DNA of 64,000 nucleotides from Pseudomonas chlororaphis (GTDB lineage Bacteria > Pseudomonadota > Gammaproteobacteria > Pseudomonadales > Pseudomonadaceae): the NCBI RefSeq assembly GCF_003731765.1, contig NZ_MOAL01000004.1, forward strand, positions 1,364,001-1,428,000, read 5' to 3'. This document shows positions 31,484 through 41,769 of this stretch, piece after piece. The number at the start of each line of letters is the position of its first letter. Within the stretch, counting starts at the first letter, position 1. Below the pieces are notes generated by a model. The model made no database searches, had not been told where the DNA came from, and worked only from the letters and a program-made list of their open reading frames with translations. The translations under genes and the position numbers were made by a program.

Positions 31484-32898
31484 CAGAACTGAAAGTACAG
31501 AAAGGGCACGGCTTCACGGCTGGCGATCAGAGCGAACGACAGGAGGAAACCAGCCACAGGCCAAAGGGCCGCTGACAGCGCGAACAGCGGGTTGTCGGCG
31601 AAGCGTCTTTCACAACGGGTTTGCAGCAGCGGGGCGAGGATGCACACCACCCCCAGCAACGCGGCCAGGCCGTGCACCGGGCGCAGGGTCACCGCCAGGG
31701 CGTCGCCCAGGGCGAAGCCGTGCTGGCCGAACTGGCCGCCGTACATGCTCAGGGCCGTGGCGAAGTCCGGCGAGCGGAACAGGGTCCAGGCCAGGCACAC
31801 GAACAGCAGGGTCGCGATGTGGCTGGCCCACAGCGGAATGCTCGGCAGGCTGGAGCGCGACCAGGCGCGGTCGACGCACAGGGCGATGCCGTGGGCCGAA
31901 CCCCAGAGCAGGTAGTTCCAGCTGTCGCCACCGTGCCACAGGCCGGCGATGGCCATGGTCAGGAACAGGTTGCGGTAGGTCTTCCAGGTGCCTTTGCGGT
32001 TGCCGCCCAGGGCGATGTACAGGTAGTCCCGCAGCCAGCTGGACAACGACAGGTGCCAGCGCCGCCAGAAGTCCTGGATGCTGTAGGCCAGGTACGGCCG
32101 GTTGAAGTTTTCCGGGAAGTGGAAGCCCAGCATCAGGCCCAGGCCGATGGCCATGGCGCTGTAGCCGGCGAAGTCGAAGAACAGTTGCAGGGAGTAGGCC
32201 AGGCAACCGATCCAGGCATCGACGAAGGACGGGTTTTCCAGGTGGAAGGCCACATCCACCAGGGGCGACAGGGTGTCGGCCACCAGCACCTTCATGCACA
32301 TGCCGATCATGAAGCGGCGGGCACCGAGGGCGAAGTTCTGCCAGTTGAAATAGCGTTGGTTGAGCTCGCGCCGCACCCAGTCATAACGAATGATCGGGCC
32401 GGCAATGGAGTGGCCGAACATCGAAATGTACGTGGCGTAGTTGATGAAGCTGCGCTCCACCGGCACCACGTGGCGATGCACGTCCACCAGGTAGGAAATC
32501 GCCTGCAGGACAATGAACGACAGCCCCGCTGGCAACGCCACCCGCTGCCATTCCAGGGGCATGGCGCCGTAGTAGGTGATCAGGTCGCTCCAGGTCCCGG
32601 CGAGAATGTTGGCGTACTTGTACCAGCACAACACCGCGGTATTGATCACGATCAGCGCCACCAGCAGGCGCATGCGACCTTTGCCGTCCTCCCGGGAGCG
32701 ATCCACCAGCAACCCGCCGACCCAGGCCAGCAAGGTCAGGACCATGTGCAGGAACAGGAACAACGGGCTCAGCCAGCCGTAGAACAACCAGCTGCCGATC
32801 AGCAGAATGACGTTGCGCCAGGCCGGCCGTGCCACTGCATAGATCAGCAGGAAGGCCGGCAGGAACAGCGTCAGGAACTCCAGGGAGGCGAAGACCAT
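31483..32898 (-). CDS. wssH: Cellulose acetylation membrane protein WssH (AlgI-like MBOAT)
   Basis: 471 residues, about ten membrane segments. MBOAT-family landmarks: FFDFAGYSAMAIGLGLMLG, NFNRPYLAYSIQDFWRRWH and the invariant histidine in GLWHGGDSWNYLLWG. It passes acetyl groups across the inner membrane to WssI/WssF, like AlgI in alginate acetylation. The start follows 18 bases after wssG. Confidence 0.93.
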   Translation of the reverse strand: MVFASLEFLTLFLPAFLLIYAVARPAWRNVILLIGSWLFYGWLSPLFLFLHMVLTLLAWVGGLLVDRSREDGKGRMRLLVALIVINTAVLCWYKYANILAGTWSDLITYYGAMPLEWQRVALPAGLSFIVLQAISYLVDVHRHVVPVERSFINYATYISMFGHSIAGPIIRYDWVRRELNQRYFNWQNFALGARRFMIGMCMKVLVADTLSPLVDVAFHLENPSFVDAWIGCLAYSLQLFFDFAGYSAMAIGLGLMLGFHFPENFNRPYLAYSIQDFWRRWHLSLSSWLRDYLYIALGGNRKGTWKTYRNLFLTMAIAGLWHGGDSWNYLLWGSAHGIALCVDRAWSRSSLPSIPLWASHIATLLFVCLAWTLFRSPDFATALSMYGGQFGQHGFALGDALAVTLRPVHGLAALLGVVCILAPLLQTRCERRFADNPLFALSAALWPVAGFLLSFALIASREAVPFLYFQF

Positions 32899-32916
32899 GG
32901 GGGCGAAGTATTCCGA

Positions 32917-33594
32917 TCAGTTGGCGACGGCGTCGGCGACGCTCAGGAGGTGTGGACCGCTCGCTCCGGGCACCAGCAGCAAGCTGTAGCGCTTGTTGGC
33001 TTCCAGGGCGCCGAGTTCCAGGGGCGCGCCGACGTTGGCGCCGCCACAGACCAGCTGCACAGCCAGGGCCGGGCGCGGGTTGAACTCCTGGCGCTTGGGG
33101 TTGCCCTCCGGGGCTTTCTGGAACAGGTCGGCATCACGCCCGGCCAGGTTGACCTTGGCCTCCTTGCAGCTCGGGTCGGCGTTGAACAGTGCCAGGGAGG
33201 CCTTGAGCTGGTTGGGAATGTCGAACGGCTCGTTGACCACCAGTTGGCGGATGCCCTGGGCGTCGTCGCTCAAGGCGAACACCGTGGCGAAGTCGCCGGC
33301 GGCAACTTGCACGTTCAGGGGCACGCTCTTGCCGTCGCGGCTCAGGCTGCCTTTGACCGGTTGGCCGCCGGGCACCGGGATAAAGTCGGTGGCCGCTTTA
33401 CCGGCCTCCAGCTTCAAGGTCGCCTTGGAACCTTCCGGGGCCAGCTCCAGGGGGCTGGCCGAGACGTTGACGAAGCGCAGGTAGGCCGAGTCCTGGGACG
33501 GGCCGGTGGGGTAGAGGGCAATCTGCGCCCCCAGGGCGGCGCCGCTCAGCGCCAGGGCGGCCAGGCCGCCGGTCAGCAGCAGGGCGCGGCTCAC
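32917..33594 (-). CDS. wssG: Cellulose acetylation protein WssG (AlgF-like)
   Basis: 225 residues from a GTG at 33594 that overlaps the wssF stop (GTGA). The signal peptide is SRALLLTGGLAALALSGAALGA. The mature protein is beta-rich, similar in layout to AlgF: IALYPTGPSQDSAYLRFVN and RPALAVQLVCGGANVG. It is a periplasmic partner in acetyl transfer. A longer open frame upstream of the GTG is antisense-like and lies inside wssF. Confidence 0.88.
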   Translation of the reverse strand: MSRALLLTGGLAALALSGAALGAQIALYPTGPSQDSAYLRFVNVSASPLELAPEGSKATLKLEAGKAATDFIPVPGGQPVKGSLSRDGKSVPLNVQVAAGDFATVFALSDDAQGIRQLVVNEPFDIPNQLKASLALFNADPSCKEAKVNLAGRDADLFQKAPEGNPKRQEFNPRPALAVQLVCGGANVGAPLELGALEANKRYSLLLVPGASGPHLLSVADAVAN

Positions 33595-34277
33595 TTCTTC
33601 GCCCCTTTCACGGCGTCTGCCGGGAGTTGGCCCAAGGCGCTGCCGATGGCACCGGCCCAGGATTTGTAGCCGGCGATGGTGAAGTGCTGGCCGTCGGAGG
33701 TGATCCATTGGCCCGGTTTGGAGAACTTGGTGGAGTCCACGTAGGTGCACGGCGCGACCATGTTGGCCAGGGTGCTGGCGACCAATTGGGTGCGCACCTG
33801 GTTCTTGCCGTACTGGTTTTCATTGGTGTTGCTGCCGTTGGCCTTGCCCCATGCCGGGCCGACCCACACGCACTTGGTGCCGGTGTCGGCGATCTGCTTG
33901 GTCAGGGCGGTGACGCTCTGGTAGGCCCAGACTTTCGGGAACGGCGTGGTTTTATAGGACGCCAGGGTGTCGCCGATGATCAGCACCACTAGGTCGGGTT
34001 TGTCCTTGGCGATCACGTCTTTGATCGGCTGGGTGTCCATGGTGCCGCGGCTCTGGATCTTGATCTTCTCGCCCGGTTCACGGGTGGCGCCACAGTCGAG
34101 CTTGAGCTTGGGGGTGACCCAGTCCGCCGCGTTGGCGCCACAGGCGCCGATGGCATGGACCTGGGCACCTTGCTGGGTCAGTTCGTCGTACAGCGGGTTC
34201 ATCAGTGAGTCAGGGAAGCTCATGTGGCTCTCGCCAATCACAAGTAGGGTCAGACCTGCCAATACAGAAGAAGCCAT
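33591..34277 (-). CDS. wssF: Cellulose acetylation protein WssF (SGNH-like)
   Basis: 228 residues. The N-terminus is hydrophobic (SSVLAGLTLLVIGESHMSF). SGNH-hydrolase blocks are visible: block I as VIGESHMSFP, with Ser in place near residue 17, a Gly/Asp block in VLIIGDTLASY, and the Asp-x-x-His pair in SDGQHFTIAG. This supports an O-acetyltransferase or esterase activity on cellulose. The N-terminal hydrophobic stretch overlaps block I, so export is uncertain from sequence alone. Coupled to wssG by a four-base overlap. Confidence 0.85.
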   Translation of the reverse strand: MASSVLAGLTLLVIGESHMSFPDSLMNPLYDELTQQGAQVHAIGACGANAADWVTPKLKLDCGATREPGEKIKIQSRGTMDTQPIKDVIAKDKPDLVVLIIGDTLASYKTTPFPKVWAYQSVTALTKQIADTGTKCVWVGPAWGKANGSNTNENQYGKNQVRTQLVASTLANMVAPCTYVDSTKFSKPGQWITSDGQHFTIAGYKSWAGAIGSALGQLPADAVKGAKK

Positions 34278-34295
34278 GAATCATTCCTCGTTAAA

Positions 34296-37200
34296 TCAAT
34301 TCGAATAGGGGGAGCCGAAGGGGCTGACCGGGAGGTTCATCGGGCCGGTCATGTCCTCGAAGGTGTAGCGCAGGTACAGACCGCCGGCGTACTGGGTGTA
34401 GTCGCTGGCATTATCCACACCCAGGCTGGCGCCGAGGAAAAAGTTGGGTCGAACCTTGAACTCGCCGGCGGCGTTGAAACTGTAGCCGATGCCGGTTTTG
34501 CTCGAGCCTTTGTATTCGCCCAGGTTTGCGTTGCCGGCCCGGTCCTGCAGCACGTTGTCGTCCGGGAAGGCTTCGACGCTGTCTTGGCCGATGTACTGCA
34601 CGCCCACAGAGCTCTTCAGGCGGTAGCTGAACCGATCGGTGCGTTGCGCCCAACTGATGGGCACGCCGATGGCGAAAAACTTCTGCGGGCTGAAGTAGCC
34701 GCCGTGGCCGTAGGTGTAGTAGCCCTGGTTCTCCGAGTAGCTCAGGGCCGAGCCGCTGACACCGAGGGTCAGGGTGCTGTCTTCGGCGTTGCGCAGGTAC
34801 CAGTAAATACCGCTGCCCAGCTCCGCACGGTTGTTGGACTCAACGTTGTTGCCCAGCAGTTTGTGCGCCGAGGCATAGCCGTAGACGCCCATTTCCTGGT
34901 CGTCGTAGCTCAGCTCGCCACGCGCACCGTTGGCGGTGACGCCGCCCCATTTGACGCCTGTGCGTGGATCGCGGGAGCCGGCGAAGGAGGTCAGGCTGTC
35001 GGTGACCGAGCGCCGCGAGACATTGATGCCCCAGCGGTAGTCGGTGTCGCCCTCGAACGGCCGGTTGAGTTTGACCCCACCGATGGGCGTGCTGTAGGTG
35101 AAGCCCACCGGGCTGACCCCGGCATCGGCTTCCAGGCCCTGTTCCTTGTCCTTGTAGGCCACGGCAAAGCCGACGCCGGTATCGGTCTGGCGATCACTGA
35201 AGGTGCGCTGATTGCTCGGCCGAAGGGTGCCGTCGCTATTGAGGGCACTGGTGCCGAAGCGGTTGCTGGTGTCAGCGCTGATGCTGCCCGACGACAACCA
35301 CACGGGGGTGATGCGCAGTGCCATGCTGGCGCTGTCTTCACCCAGGGGCAGGCCAAGCTCGAACGGGGTTTCGATATCCGTCAGCTTGCCCAGGCCTTTT
35401 TCGCTGTTGTTGTTACGCACGGTAAAGCCCTGGTTCACGTAACCGCTGCGGTCGGCGGCGATTTCGTTGAGGACTTTCTGCGCCGGGCTCTGGTAGCTCG
35501 AGGTGCGGCTTTCCGGGGCGTAGATGTCTTCGCCCAGGGCCATGCCTTTGCTGCCGGCCGGGTAGTTGGAGGCCAGCAGCGGCACCTGCTCGTCGCTGGC
35601 GCGGGTCTTGCCACGGCTGCGCTCGCTGGGCGAAGTCGAAACCGGTGGCGGGATCAGGCTGGCGGTGGTCAGGGCCGTGGCTTGCTTGCGTTGGCCCGGC
35701 AGGCCGACGAAGGGGTTGAACGGCTTGGGCGCGGCATTGGCGGCGGGCGCCGGGTTGCTTGCCACTTGCTGGCTGCTCTCGATCTCCAGGGCCTTGCGCA
35801 GCAGTTTGCTGGCTTCGCCGGTCTTGCCCATGCTGCGGTAGATGCGCGCAGAGTGGGTCAGGGTCTGGGGTTCGCCGGGCTCCAGGGCCAGGGCCTTTTT
35901 CACCGATTTTTCTGCCAGGCCGTAGTCCCGGCCCTGGATGCCGATGTCTGCCAGGCCCAGGTACAGGCGGGCATTGCTCGGGTCGCCCTTGAGCAAGGGC
36001 GCGTAGAGTTGCTGGGCCTTTTCCAGGTTGCCGCTGGCGGCGTACATGCGCGCCAGAGAGGTCACGCCCTGGGCGTCGTTGGGGCGCTGGGCCAAGGCCG
36101 GGGAGAGCATGTCGTAGGCGGCCACCAGGTCGTTCTTTTCCCGCAACTGGTCGGCCTGCTTGACCCGGTACAGGTACACCAGGTCGGCGTAGCGCTTGGT
36201 GGCGCTGTCGTCCATGGCCTGGCCTTGCAAGTCCCGCAGGATGTCGCTGGCTTCGGTGTCCTGGTCGGCCTTGAGCAGCACCCCGGCATACAGCAGCTTG
36301 AGGTTGGCGTCGGGGGCGGTTTCCTGGTCCAGCAGGTCGCGCATCAGGTTCACGGCCTGCTGCGGGTTGCCGGCTTCGGCGTAGGCCGAGGCCAGCACTG
36401 CGACACGCTCGGGCTTGTTGCGGGTCAACGGCGAGGCGTTTTCCAGCAGGGCCCAGGCTTCCTGGCGCTGGCCGCGACGGGCCATTTCCACGGCCTGTTC
36501 GGTCTGCACGTGGAGGCGGATGTCCAGGTCCATTTCATTCATGTCGGGGCTGCGCTGGGCCGGCGGGATTTTCGCCAGGGCGCGTTGGGCCTTGGTCCAT
36601 TCCCCCAGCTCTGCCGACAGCAGGGTGCTGGCGTACAGCGCATCCGACGAGTCGGGTTGCTGCTTGAGCTGTTCGTCGATCAAGTCACGAGCGGTCTGGG
36701 CCTGACCGGAGCGCAGGTAGACCCGGGCCAGGCCGAAGCGCGTCCAGGGGTTTTTCGGGTCGTCGGCCAGGGCCTCTTTATAGGCCTTCTGCGCGGCGGG
36801 CAGGTCGCCACGGCGCTCGGCGATCTTAGCCACCTGGGTGGCACGCAGGGCGCGGATGTGCACGCTGGGTGCCAGGCGCGCCTGTTCGGCGGCCGGCAGG
36901 GAGTCGATCAGGCGCAGGGCCTCATCCGACTTGTTGGCCTGGGACAGCACGTTGATCAGCCCGCTGAGGGCATCGGCGTAGTCCGGGGTTTTTGCCAGGA
37001 CCTTGCGGTAGCCGGCTTCGGCGGCGTCCAGTTGACCCATGCGCGCCTGCAGCCCGGCCAAGGCCGTGGGGCCGGCAGGGTTCTGCGGGTTCTTGGCGAT
37101 GGCCTTGTCCACCGAGTCCCGGGCTTCGCTGTAGCGGCCGGCCCGTTGGGCGGTGTCGGCGGCGCCCAGAAGGATCCAATAACGCACGTCTTCCAGGGCC

Positions 37201-38228
37201 GTGCGCCATTGCCCGCCACCGGGCAGCTGGGTGGCTTGCACCAGGTAGTTCTCGGCTTCTGGCAGGCGGTTCTGCTGTTGACGCAGCACGCCCATGCCGC
37301 CCAGGGCATCGAAGTCCCGGGGCTGGTCGGTGAGGCGCGCCTGCAGCTCCTGCTCGGCGGTGACCAGGTCACCGGCGTCCAGGGCCTTGAGGCCTCGGGC
37401 CACATGGGGATCGCGTTGCCAGCCCGGGCCGTTACGGCCCTGGGCGATGCCTTTGTCCATCAGCGCGCGGATCTCGGTGTCATCCGGGTGCGCCTGCAGG
37501 TATTGCTGGAACAACGACACCTGGTCACGGGAGGGCGGGCCCAGCCATTGCAGGGCGAAGCGCCAGGTTTCGTCGGCGTTGCCGCCGATGTCCGGGTTGT
37601 GCGAGAGCTTGGCCAGGGCCTGGATGCCTTCGGGCCGGCTGTCCGGGTTCCGCGCCAGGTGCAAAGCCAGGAACAGCGCCAGGATCGAGTCGTCCGGGCG
37701 TTGCTTGGCCAGGCGTTCGAGGCCGACCCGGGCTTCGGGCCAGCCACCGGTGGCGAAGCCCAGGGTGTTGTAGTACTCGCGGGCAATCAGCCCTTGGGGC
37801 GGATGGCCGTCGAGCAGTTGCTTGTACACGGCCACAGCCTTGTCGCGCTCGTCGGCGTCGCTCAATTCCCGGGCCTGCTCCAGCAGCGCCTGTTTTTCCG
37901 GCGAGCTGAGGGCAATGTCTTGCTGCAATTGCAGGGCCTGCAACGGCAGTGGCTTGAGGGCCTGCAGGCGGCTCAGGTAAGCCTGGGCCTCGGCGATGTT
38001 CTTCTGCTGGACCTTGATCAGCCCGAGGCCGTAGAGGGCATCGGGTTGCTCGGGGGCCATGTTCAGCAGCTTGCTCCAGGCCTCAGCGGCGCGGTCCGGA
38101 TGCTCCTTGGCCTGCCAGTAGTAACCTTGCTGGATCAGCAGGGCCTGGGGGTCGCCGGCTTCGGCGGCGAAGCTGCCATTGGCGGCGATCGCCGCCCAGA
38201 CAGCCAGGGCTAGGGTTTGCTTGCGCAT
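34296..38228 (-). CDS. wssE: Cellulose export outer-membrane protein WssE (BcsC-like)
   Basis: 1310 residues from MRKQTLALAV; an ATG four codons upstream is less likely. Signal peptide cut near residue 24 (NGSFAAEA). Residues 30-860 are tandem TPR repeats, for example PEQPDALYGLGLIKVQQKNI and LGLADIGIQGRDYGLAEKSV. Then comes a Pro/Ser-rich linker and a 16-strand-type BCSC_C barrel of about 340 residues ending FGSPYSN. It forms the periplasmic scaffold and outer-membrane pore for cellulose. It overlaps wssD by 19 bases. Confidence 0.93.
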   Translation of the reverse strand: MRKQTLALAVWAAIAANGSFAAEAGDPQALLIQQGYYWQAKEHPDRAAEAWSKLLNMAPEQPDALYGLGLIKVQQKNIAEAQAYLSRLQALKPLPLQALQLQQDIALSSPEKQALLEQARELSDADERDKAVAVYKQLLDGHPPQGLIAREYYNTLGFATGGWPEARVGLERLAKQRPDDSILALFLALHLARNPDSRPEGIQALAKLSHNPDIGGNADETWRFALQWLGPPSRDQVSLFQQYLQAHPDDTEIRALMDKGIAQGRNGPGWQRDPHVARGLKALDAGDLVTAEQELQARLTDQPRDFDALGGMGVLRQQQNRLPEAENYLVQATQLPGGGQWRTALEDVRYWILLGAADTAQRAGRYSEARDSVDKAIAKNPQNPAGPTALAGLQARMGQLDAAEAGYRKVLAKTPDYADALSGLINVLSQANKSDEALRLIDSLPAAEQARLAPSVHIRALRATQVAKIAERRGDLPAAQKAYKEALADDPKNPWTRFGLARVYLRSGQAQTARDLIDEQLKQQPDSSDALYASTLLSAELGEWTKAQRALAKIPPAQRSPDMNEMDLDIRLHVQTEQAVEMARRGQRQEAWALLENASPLTRNKPERVAVLASAYAEAGNPQQAVNLMRDLLDQETAPDANLKLLYAGVLLKADQDTEASDILRDLQGQAMDDSATKRYADLVYLYRVKQADQLREKNDLVAAYDMLSPALAQRPNDAQGVTSLARMYAASGNLEKAQQLYAPLLKGDPSNARLYLGLADIGIQGRDYGLAEKSVKKALALEPGEPQTLTHSARIYRSMGKTGEASKLLRKALEIESSQQVASNPAPAANAAPKPFNPFVGLPGQRKQATALTTASLIPPPVSTSPSERSRGKTRASDEQVPLLASNYPAGSKGMALGEDIYAPESRTSSYQSPAQKVLNEIAADRSGYVNQGFTVRNNNSEKGLGKLTDIETPFELGLPLGEDSASMALRITPVWLSSGSISADTSNRFGTSALNSDGTLRPSNQRTFSDRQTDTGVGFAVAYKDKEQGLEADAGVSPVGFTYSTPIGGVKLNRPFEGDTDYRWGINVSRRSVTDSLTSFAGSRDPRTGVKWGGVTANGARGELSYDDQEMGVYGYASAHKLLGNNVESNNRAELGSGIYWYLRNAEDSTLTLGVSGSALSYSENQGYYTYGHGGYFSPQKFFAIGVPISWAQRTDRFSYRLKSSVGVQYIGQDSVEAFPDDNVLQDRAGNANLGEYKGSSKTGIGYSFNAAGEFKVRPNFFLGASLGVDNASDYTQYAGGLYLRYTFEDMTGPMNLPVSPFGSPYSN

Positions 38229-39445
38229 GTGGCCTCCCACGACAATTTAACCGTTCCATCGGTGTTGAACTGGTAGCGGTTTTCGCTCCAGCCAAGGGAG
38301 AACAGACTGAGCATCACATGGTAGTACTGATGCAGGCTGTAGGCCGGGTTGCTCTTGTCGAGGTAATTGGCGATCGACTGATTGACGATGGCCTGTTGCT
38401 GATCGGCGGCCTGGGTCAGCCCCTTGGCACGCAGCAGCGGTACCACGGCCGCGGAGAAACCGTAGAAGCCGTTGCCGTCGATGGCGCGGGTCAGCACGTG
38501 CACCTTCTCGGGTGGCACGCCTGCCGCCACGGTGGCCTTGGCCATGCCGTCCAGGCCTTCAAGCAGGCCCTTGGTCAGCGGGTCGGCGGCGGGGGTCATG
38601 CCGGCCCAGAGGTAGGTACGAATCGCGTCGTAGCTGCCCAGGTCGCTGGTGAACGGGTCGGCGCCGAAGCGGCCCTTGTTGGCGCCCGTGCCGCGATAGC
38701 CGATCCAGTCCGGGACGAAGCCGTAAGGGTTCATGCCCTTGTCGGCGATCATCTTCGCGGTGCTGTTGGCCACTTCTTTCCACGGGCTGTCGGGGCTTTC
38801 CCGGGTGAAGCGACGCATCAGCGGGATCGGCATGTAGCTGGCGTTGAAGCGCCACAGCTGGTCCGGGTGCTCGTAACCCACCGGCCCTGGCAGCAGCATC
38901 TTGCCCAGGCCCGGGATGTTCTTGACCAGGGTCTTTTCGACGTTGCTCAGGATCAGGTGCGCGTCGGCCCGGTACTCGGGCTTCTTCCACAGGCGGTCGG
39001 CTTCCAGCAGGGCGTAGGCGAACCACAGGTCGGCGTCACTGGCGGAGTTCTTGTCGAGGATGCCCCAGGCGCCCTCGGCGTTGGCGCCCCACAGCCAGCC
39101 CGGCAGGTTCTGGGCGATGTTGGCCCCGGCCATGTTGGACTTGGTCCAGCGCCAAAGGCGCTCGAAGGTCTGCGGGTCGTTGGCCACCAGGGCGAAGAAC
39201 ATGCCGTAGGACTGGCCTTCGGAGCTGCTCTGGTCGGGGTTCATGCTGGAGCCGAGCATGCGCCCGTCGTCCTGCACGAAGCGTTGTACATAGTCTTGCC
39301 ACAGCGGCCAGGTCTGGGCGCTGCAGGAAGCTGCCTGGGCAGCGCCGGGCAGCAGCAACGCCAGCGCGGTAAGCACCGGCGCGGCTTTACGCCAGGGCAA
39401 CTGCCGAAAACGCGAGAGACGTGGGGTCATGATTCTGTGTTCCAT
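38210..39445 (-). CDS. wssD: Periplasmic endoglucanase WssD (BcsZ, GH8)
   Basis: 411 residues from the ATG overlapping the wssC stop (TGATG). MTPRLSRFRQLPWRK at 39430 is an alternative start and would leave a normal signal peptide (VLTALALLLPGAAQA). Glycosyl hydrolase family 8: the catalytic Glu is in SSSEGQSYGMFF and the nucleophile-side Asp in TSDLGSYDAIRTYLWAG. It trims cellulose during export. All key residues are present. Confidence 0.92.
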   Translation of the reverse strand: MEHRIMTPRLSRFRQLPWRKAAPVLTALALLLPGAAQAASCSAQTWPLWQDYVQRFVQDDGRMLGSSMNPDQSSSEGQSYGMFFALVANDPQTFERLWRWTKSNMAGANIAQNLPGWLWGANAEGAWGILDKNSASDADLWFAYALLEADRLWKKPEYRADAHLILSNVEKTLVKNIPGLGKMLLPGPVGYEHPDQLWRFNASYMPIPLMRRFTRESPDSPWKEVANSTAKMIADKGMNPYGFVPDWIGYRGTGANKGRFGADPFTSDLGSYDAIRTYLWAGMTPAADPLTKGLLEGLDGMAKATVAAGVPPEKVHVLTRAIDGNGFYGFSAAVVPLLRAKGLTQAADQQQAIVNQSIANYLDKSNPAYSLHQYYHVMLSLFSLGWSENRYQFNTDGTVKLSWEATCASKP

Positions 39446-41769
39446 CAATAAAGACGTTTTTTAGCGCGGCTGCGCAGGCCCAGGTAAATCAGGCAGCTGA
39501 CCATGGCCAGGCCCAGCACAGTCACCAGCAACATCCACTGCGGGTTCTGCGAGAGCAGCCATTGCACCCGCTTGAACAGGCCCAGGTCACCGACGTAGTA
39601 CTGGTCTTCAGCGACCAGGGAGGTGATCTGCTGGTCCTTGATGACGGCCAGGCTGCCCTGGATAGTGTCCTTGAATTGGTCACCGCCAATCAGCGCTGTC
39701 GTCGCGTCGGCCAAGGCCTCGGGTTTGCCGGCGGCAATCACCACCACGCTGCGCCCGGACTTGAGCGGCGACTCGAAGCCGGTCAGGTAGGTGCTGCTGT
39801 TGGCACCGGTGTAGGTCACTTGCAGCTGCGGTTTGCGTTGGTTGGCACTTGGATCGGTGCTCAGCCAGTTGCGCACACGCAGGGTCAGGTCAGACAGCGA
39901 GAAGCGATGGTTGTCGCCGTTGTTGACGGCCGGCAGGCGATCGGCCCACTCCTTCAACAGCGGCTGGTTGTCGCCCGAGGACAGCACCAGCAGGTCGCGG
40001 TCGGCCACGCTCTGCACGTCGTTGGCGCTGACCACTTTGACCGCGGCGGCCGGGTAGCCGCTGGCCTGGCCGAAGCGGCCGAGCACGGTCAGGTAGGCGC
40101 TCCATTCCGCCGGGCCGCTGCCGTCCGGCAGGACCACGGCGCTCTGCGACAGGTCGGCCATGCGGGTGAACGGGAAGCCGCTGTCGTTGAACACGCCGAG
40201 GTTGGGCAGGGCGATGTAGTGGTTGTAGGCGCTGAGGTCCAGGCTCGATTCCGGGTCGATCATGCCGCGCATGTTGTCGATGATGATGTCCTGGCATTCG
40301 CCCTGTTTGACGTAGTCGAACATAAAGCGGAAATGCAGCTGGGACTGCGGCGTGGCCGTGCCCAGGGGAATCAGCGCGGTGGCCTCGCGTGGCAGGCTGG
40401 CGTCCTTCTTGAGCATCTCCAGCAGGTTGTCGCCGCCCTTGAGGTTGGTCACCGAGGGCAGGGGCATGGACTTGACGAAGGTGTCGTTGAAGCTGATCAG
40501 CAGCGACGAGTTGGTCGAGACCTGTTGCGGGGTGTAGCGGTACTTGAGGGTCAGCGGCACCCCGGATTCACGCCAGTTGAACAGGTCTGGCGGCAGGTTC
40601 AGCGGCACCGTGATATTGCCCGGGTTGTAGCCCGAGACATTGAGCTTGCCGGCCTCGATCAATTCGCCGATTTTCACCGGGCGATTGGTCGGCAGCCAGT
40701 TGGGCGCGTCGTACGGCTGGCGCGGGCTGATCGGGTCGAGCTTGTCGATGACCACGCTGGAGCCGTCCAGGGCCTTGCCGCCCACGGCCACGGCCTGTGC
40801 CGCGATTTTGATTTCGGCGTCATCACGGCCGCTGACGATCAGCAATTTGCCGTGGGCGTCCCGGGGGTTGCTCACCAGGGTCAGGGTCGGGCCCTTGGCT
40901 GCCGGCACTTGGATGCCGTCCAGTTGCACGGCTTCCTTGGCGTTGACCAGGACGATGCCGTTACCTTCCTTCGGCAACTGGCCGAGGCTGGTGGGGAAGG
41001 TGGCGCCACGGTAAGCGGCGAGGGCGCCGATCCACGACGACAGGGCGCCGGCGGCTTCCAGGTTGGCCTGGCTCGGGGTGCTGGCGAAGACCACCGGCAG
41101 GTCGACCTGGCGCGAGTCGCGGCGATCGAAGAACGGCAGCGGCAGGATCGACAGGTCGTCCTTGAGTTGCAGCTGGGCCACCTGGATCTTCAATTCACTG
41201 CTGTTGTTGATCTTGGCCCACAGGCTGCTGTGCTGCGGGTCTTCGCAACCCATGTTGTAGTGGCCGATGAACTGCAGGCGCAGCCGGTTGAACTCGGTGA
41301 TCAACTGCGGCGGGATCTGCACCAGTTGCTGCTGGGGCGTGCCGGCACCGTCCTTGGGCAGGGCCAGGCTGGCGGCCACTTCGTCGTTGACCATGACGTT
41401 GATCTGCGACAGCTCGGCCAGCAGGGCCGGCGAATAGCTGTAGTTGAGCAACAGTTGGGCACCTGTTACCACCTGGTCGGCGCGGATGCCGAAGCTGACG
41501 CTGTCCGAGGCTTCGGTGCCTTGCAGGTTCATGGTGTCGCGCCGGCCCAACTGCTTGAGGGTCAGGCTGTATTCATTGCTGCCTACGGTCACTGGCGGCT
41601 GTTCCGCCGGGGCGCTGGCCGGGGCGACTGTGGCCGCGACAGGCGTGACGGCGGTTTCGGCCCAGGCCATGGGCGTCAGGCTGCCCAGGCACAGGACGGA
41701 CGAAGCCACGAGCAGGAAAGGCCGGCGGTTGTTGCGCGGTTCGGTGCTGGCGAATGAGATCGGGTTCAT
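39445..41769 (-). CDS. wssC: Cellulose synthase regulatory subunit WssC (BcsB)
   Basis: 774 residues. A signal peptide (LLVASSVLCLGSLTPMAWA) precedes a large periplasmic carbohydrate-binding/flavodoxin-like region. A C-terminal membrane helix (WMLLVTVLGLAMVSCLIYLG) anchors it next to BcsA. Conserved BcsB segments include HYNMGCEDP and FRFMFDYVKQGECQD. It guides the nascent glucan in the periplasm. Start and stop overlap those of wssB and wssD. Confidence 0.93.
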   Translation of the reverse strand: MNPISFASTEPRNNRRPFLLVASSVLCLGSLTPMAWAETAVTPVAATVAPASAPAEQPPVTVGSNEYSLTLKQLGRRDTMNLQGTEASDSVSFGIRADQVVTGAQLLLNYSYSPALLAELSQINVMVNDEVAASLALPKDGAGTPQQQLVQIPPQLITEFNRLRLQFIGHYNMGCEDPQHSSLWAKINNSSELKIQVAQLQLKDDLSILPLPFFDRRDSRQVDLPVVFASTPSQANLEAAGALSSWIGALAAYRGATFPTSLGQLPKEGNGIVLVNAKEAVQLDGIQVPAAKGPTLTLVSNPRDAHGKLLIVSGRDDAEIKIAAQAVAVGGKALDGSSVVIDKLDPISPRQPYDAPNWLPTNRPVKIGELIEAGKLNVSGYNPGNITVPLNLPPDLFNWRESGVPLTLKYRYTPQQVSTNSSLLISFNDTFVKSMPLPSVTNLKGGDNLLEMLKKDASLPREATALIPLGTATPQSQLHFRFMFDYVKQGECQDIIIDNMRGMIDPESSLDLSAYNHYIALPNLGVFNDSGFPFTRMADLSQSAVVLPDGSGPAEWSAYLTVLGRFGQASGYPAAAVKVVSANDVQSVADRDLLVLSSGDNQPLLKEWADRLPAVNNGDNHRFSLSDLTLRVRNWLSTDPSANQRKPQLQVTYTGANSSTYLTGFESPLKSGRSVVVIAAGKPEALADATTALIGGDQFKDTIQGSLAVIKDQQITSLVAEDQYYVGDLGLFKRVQWLLSQNPQWMLLVTVLGLAMVSCLIYLGLRSRAKKRLY

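Noticed and set aside
31621..33669. Long plus-strand frame opposite wssG and wssH
   Set aside because: Antisense artefact of high GC; wssG and wssH have clear family motifs and coupled starts.
34584..38213. A 1209-codon open frame opposite wssE
   Set aside because: Shadow of the TPR-rich wssE gene, with repetitive Gly/Val/Gln content and no family match.
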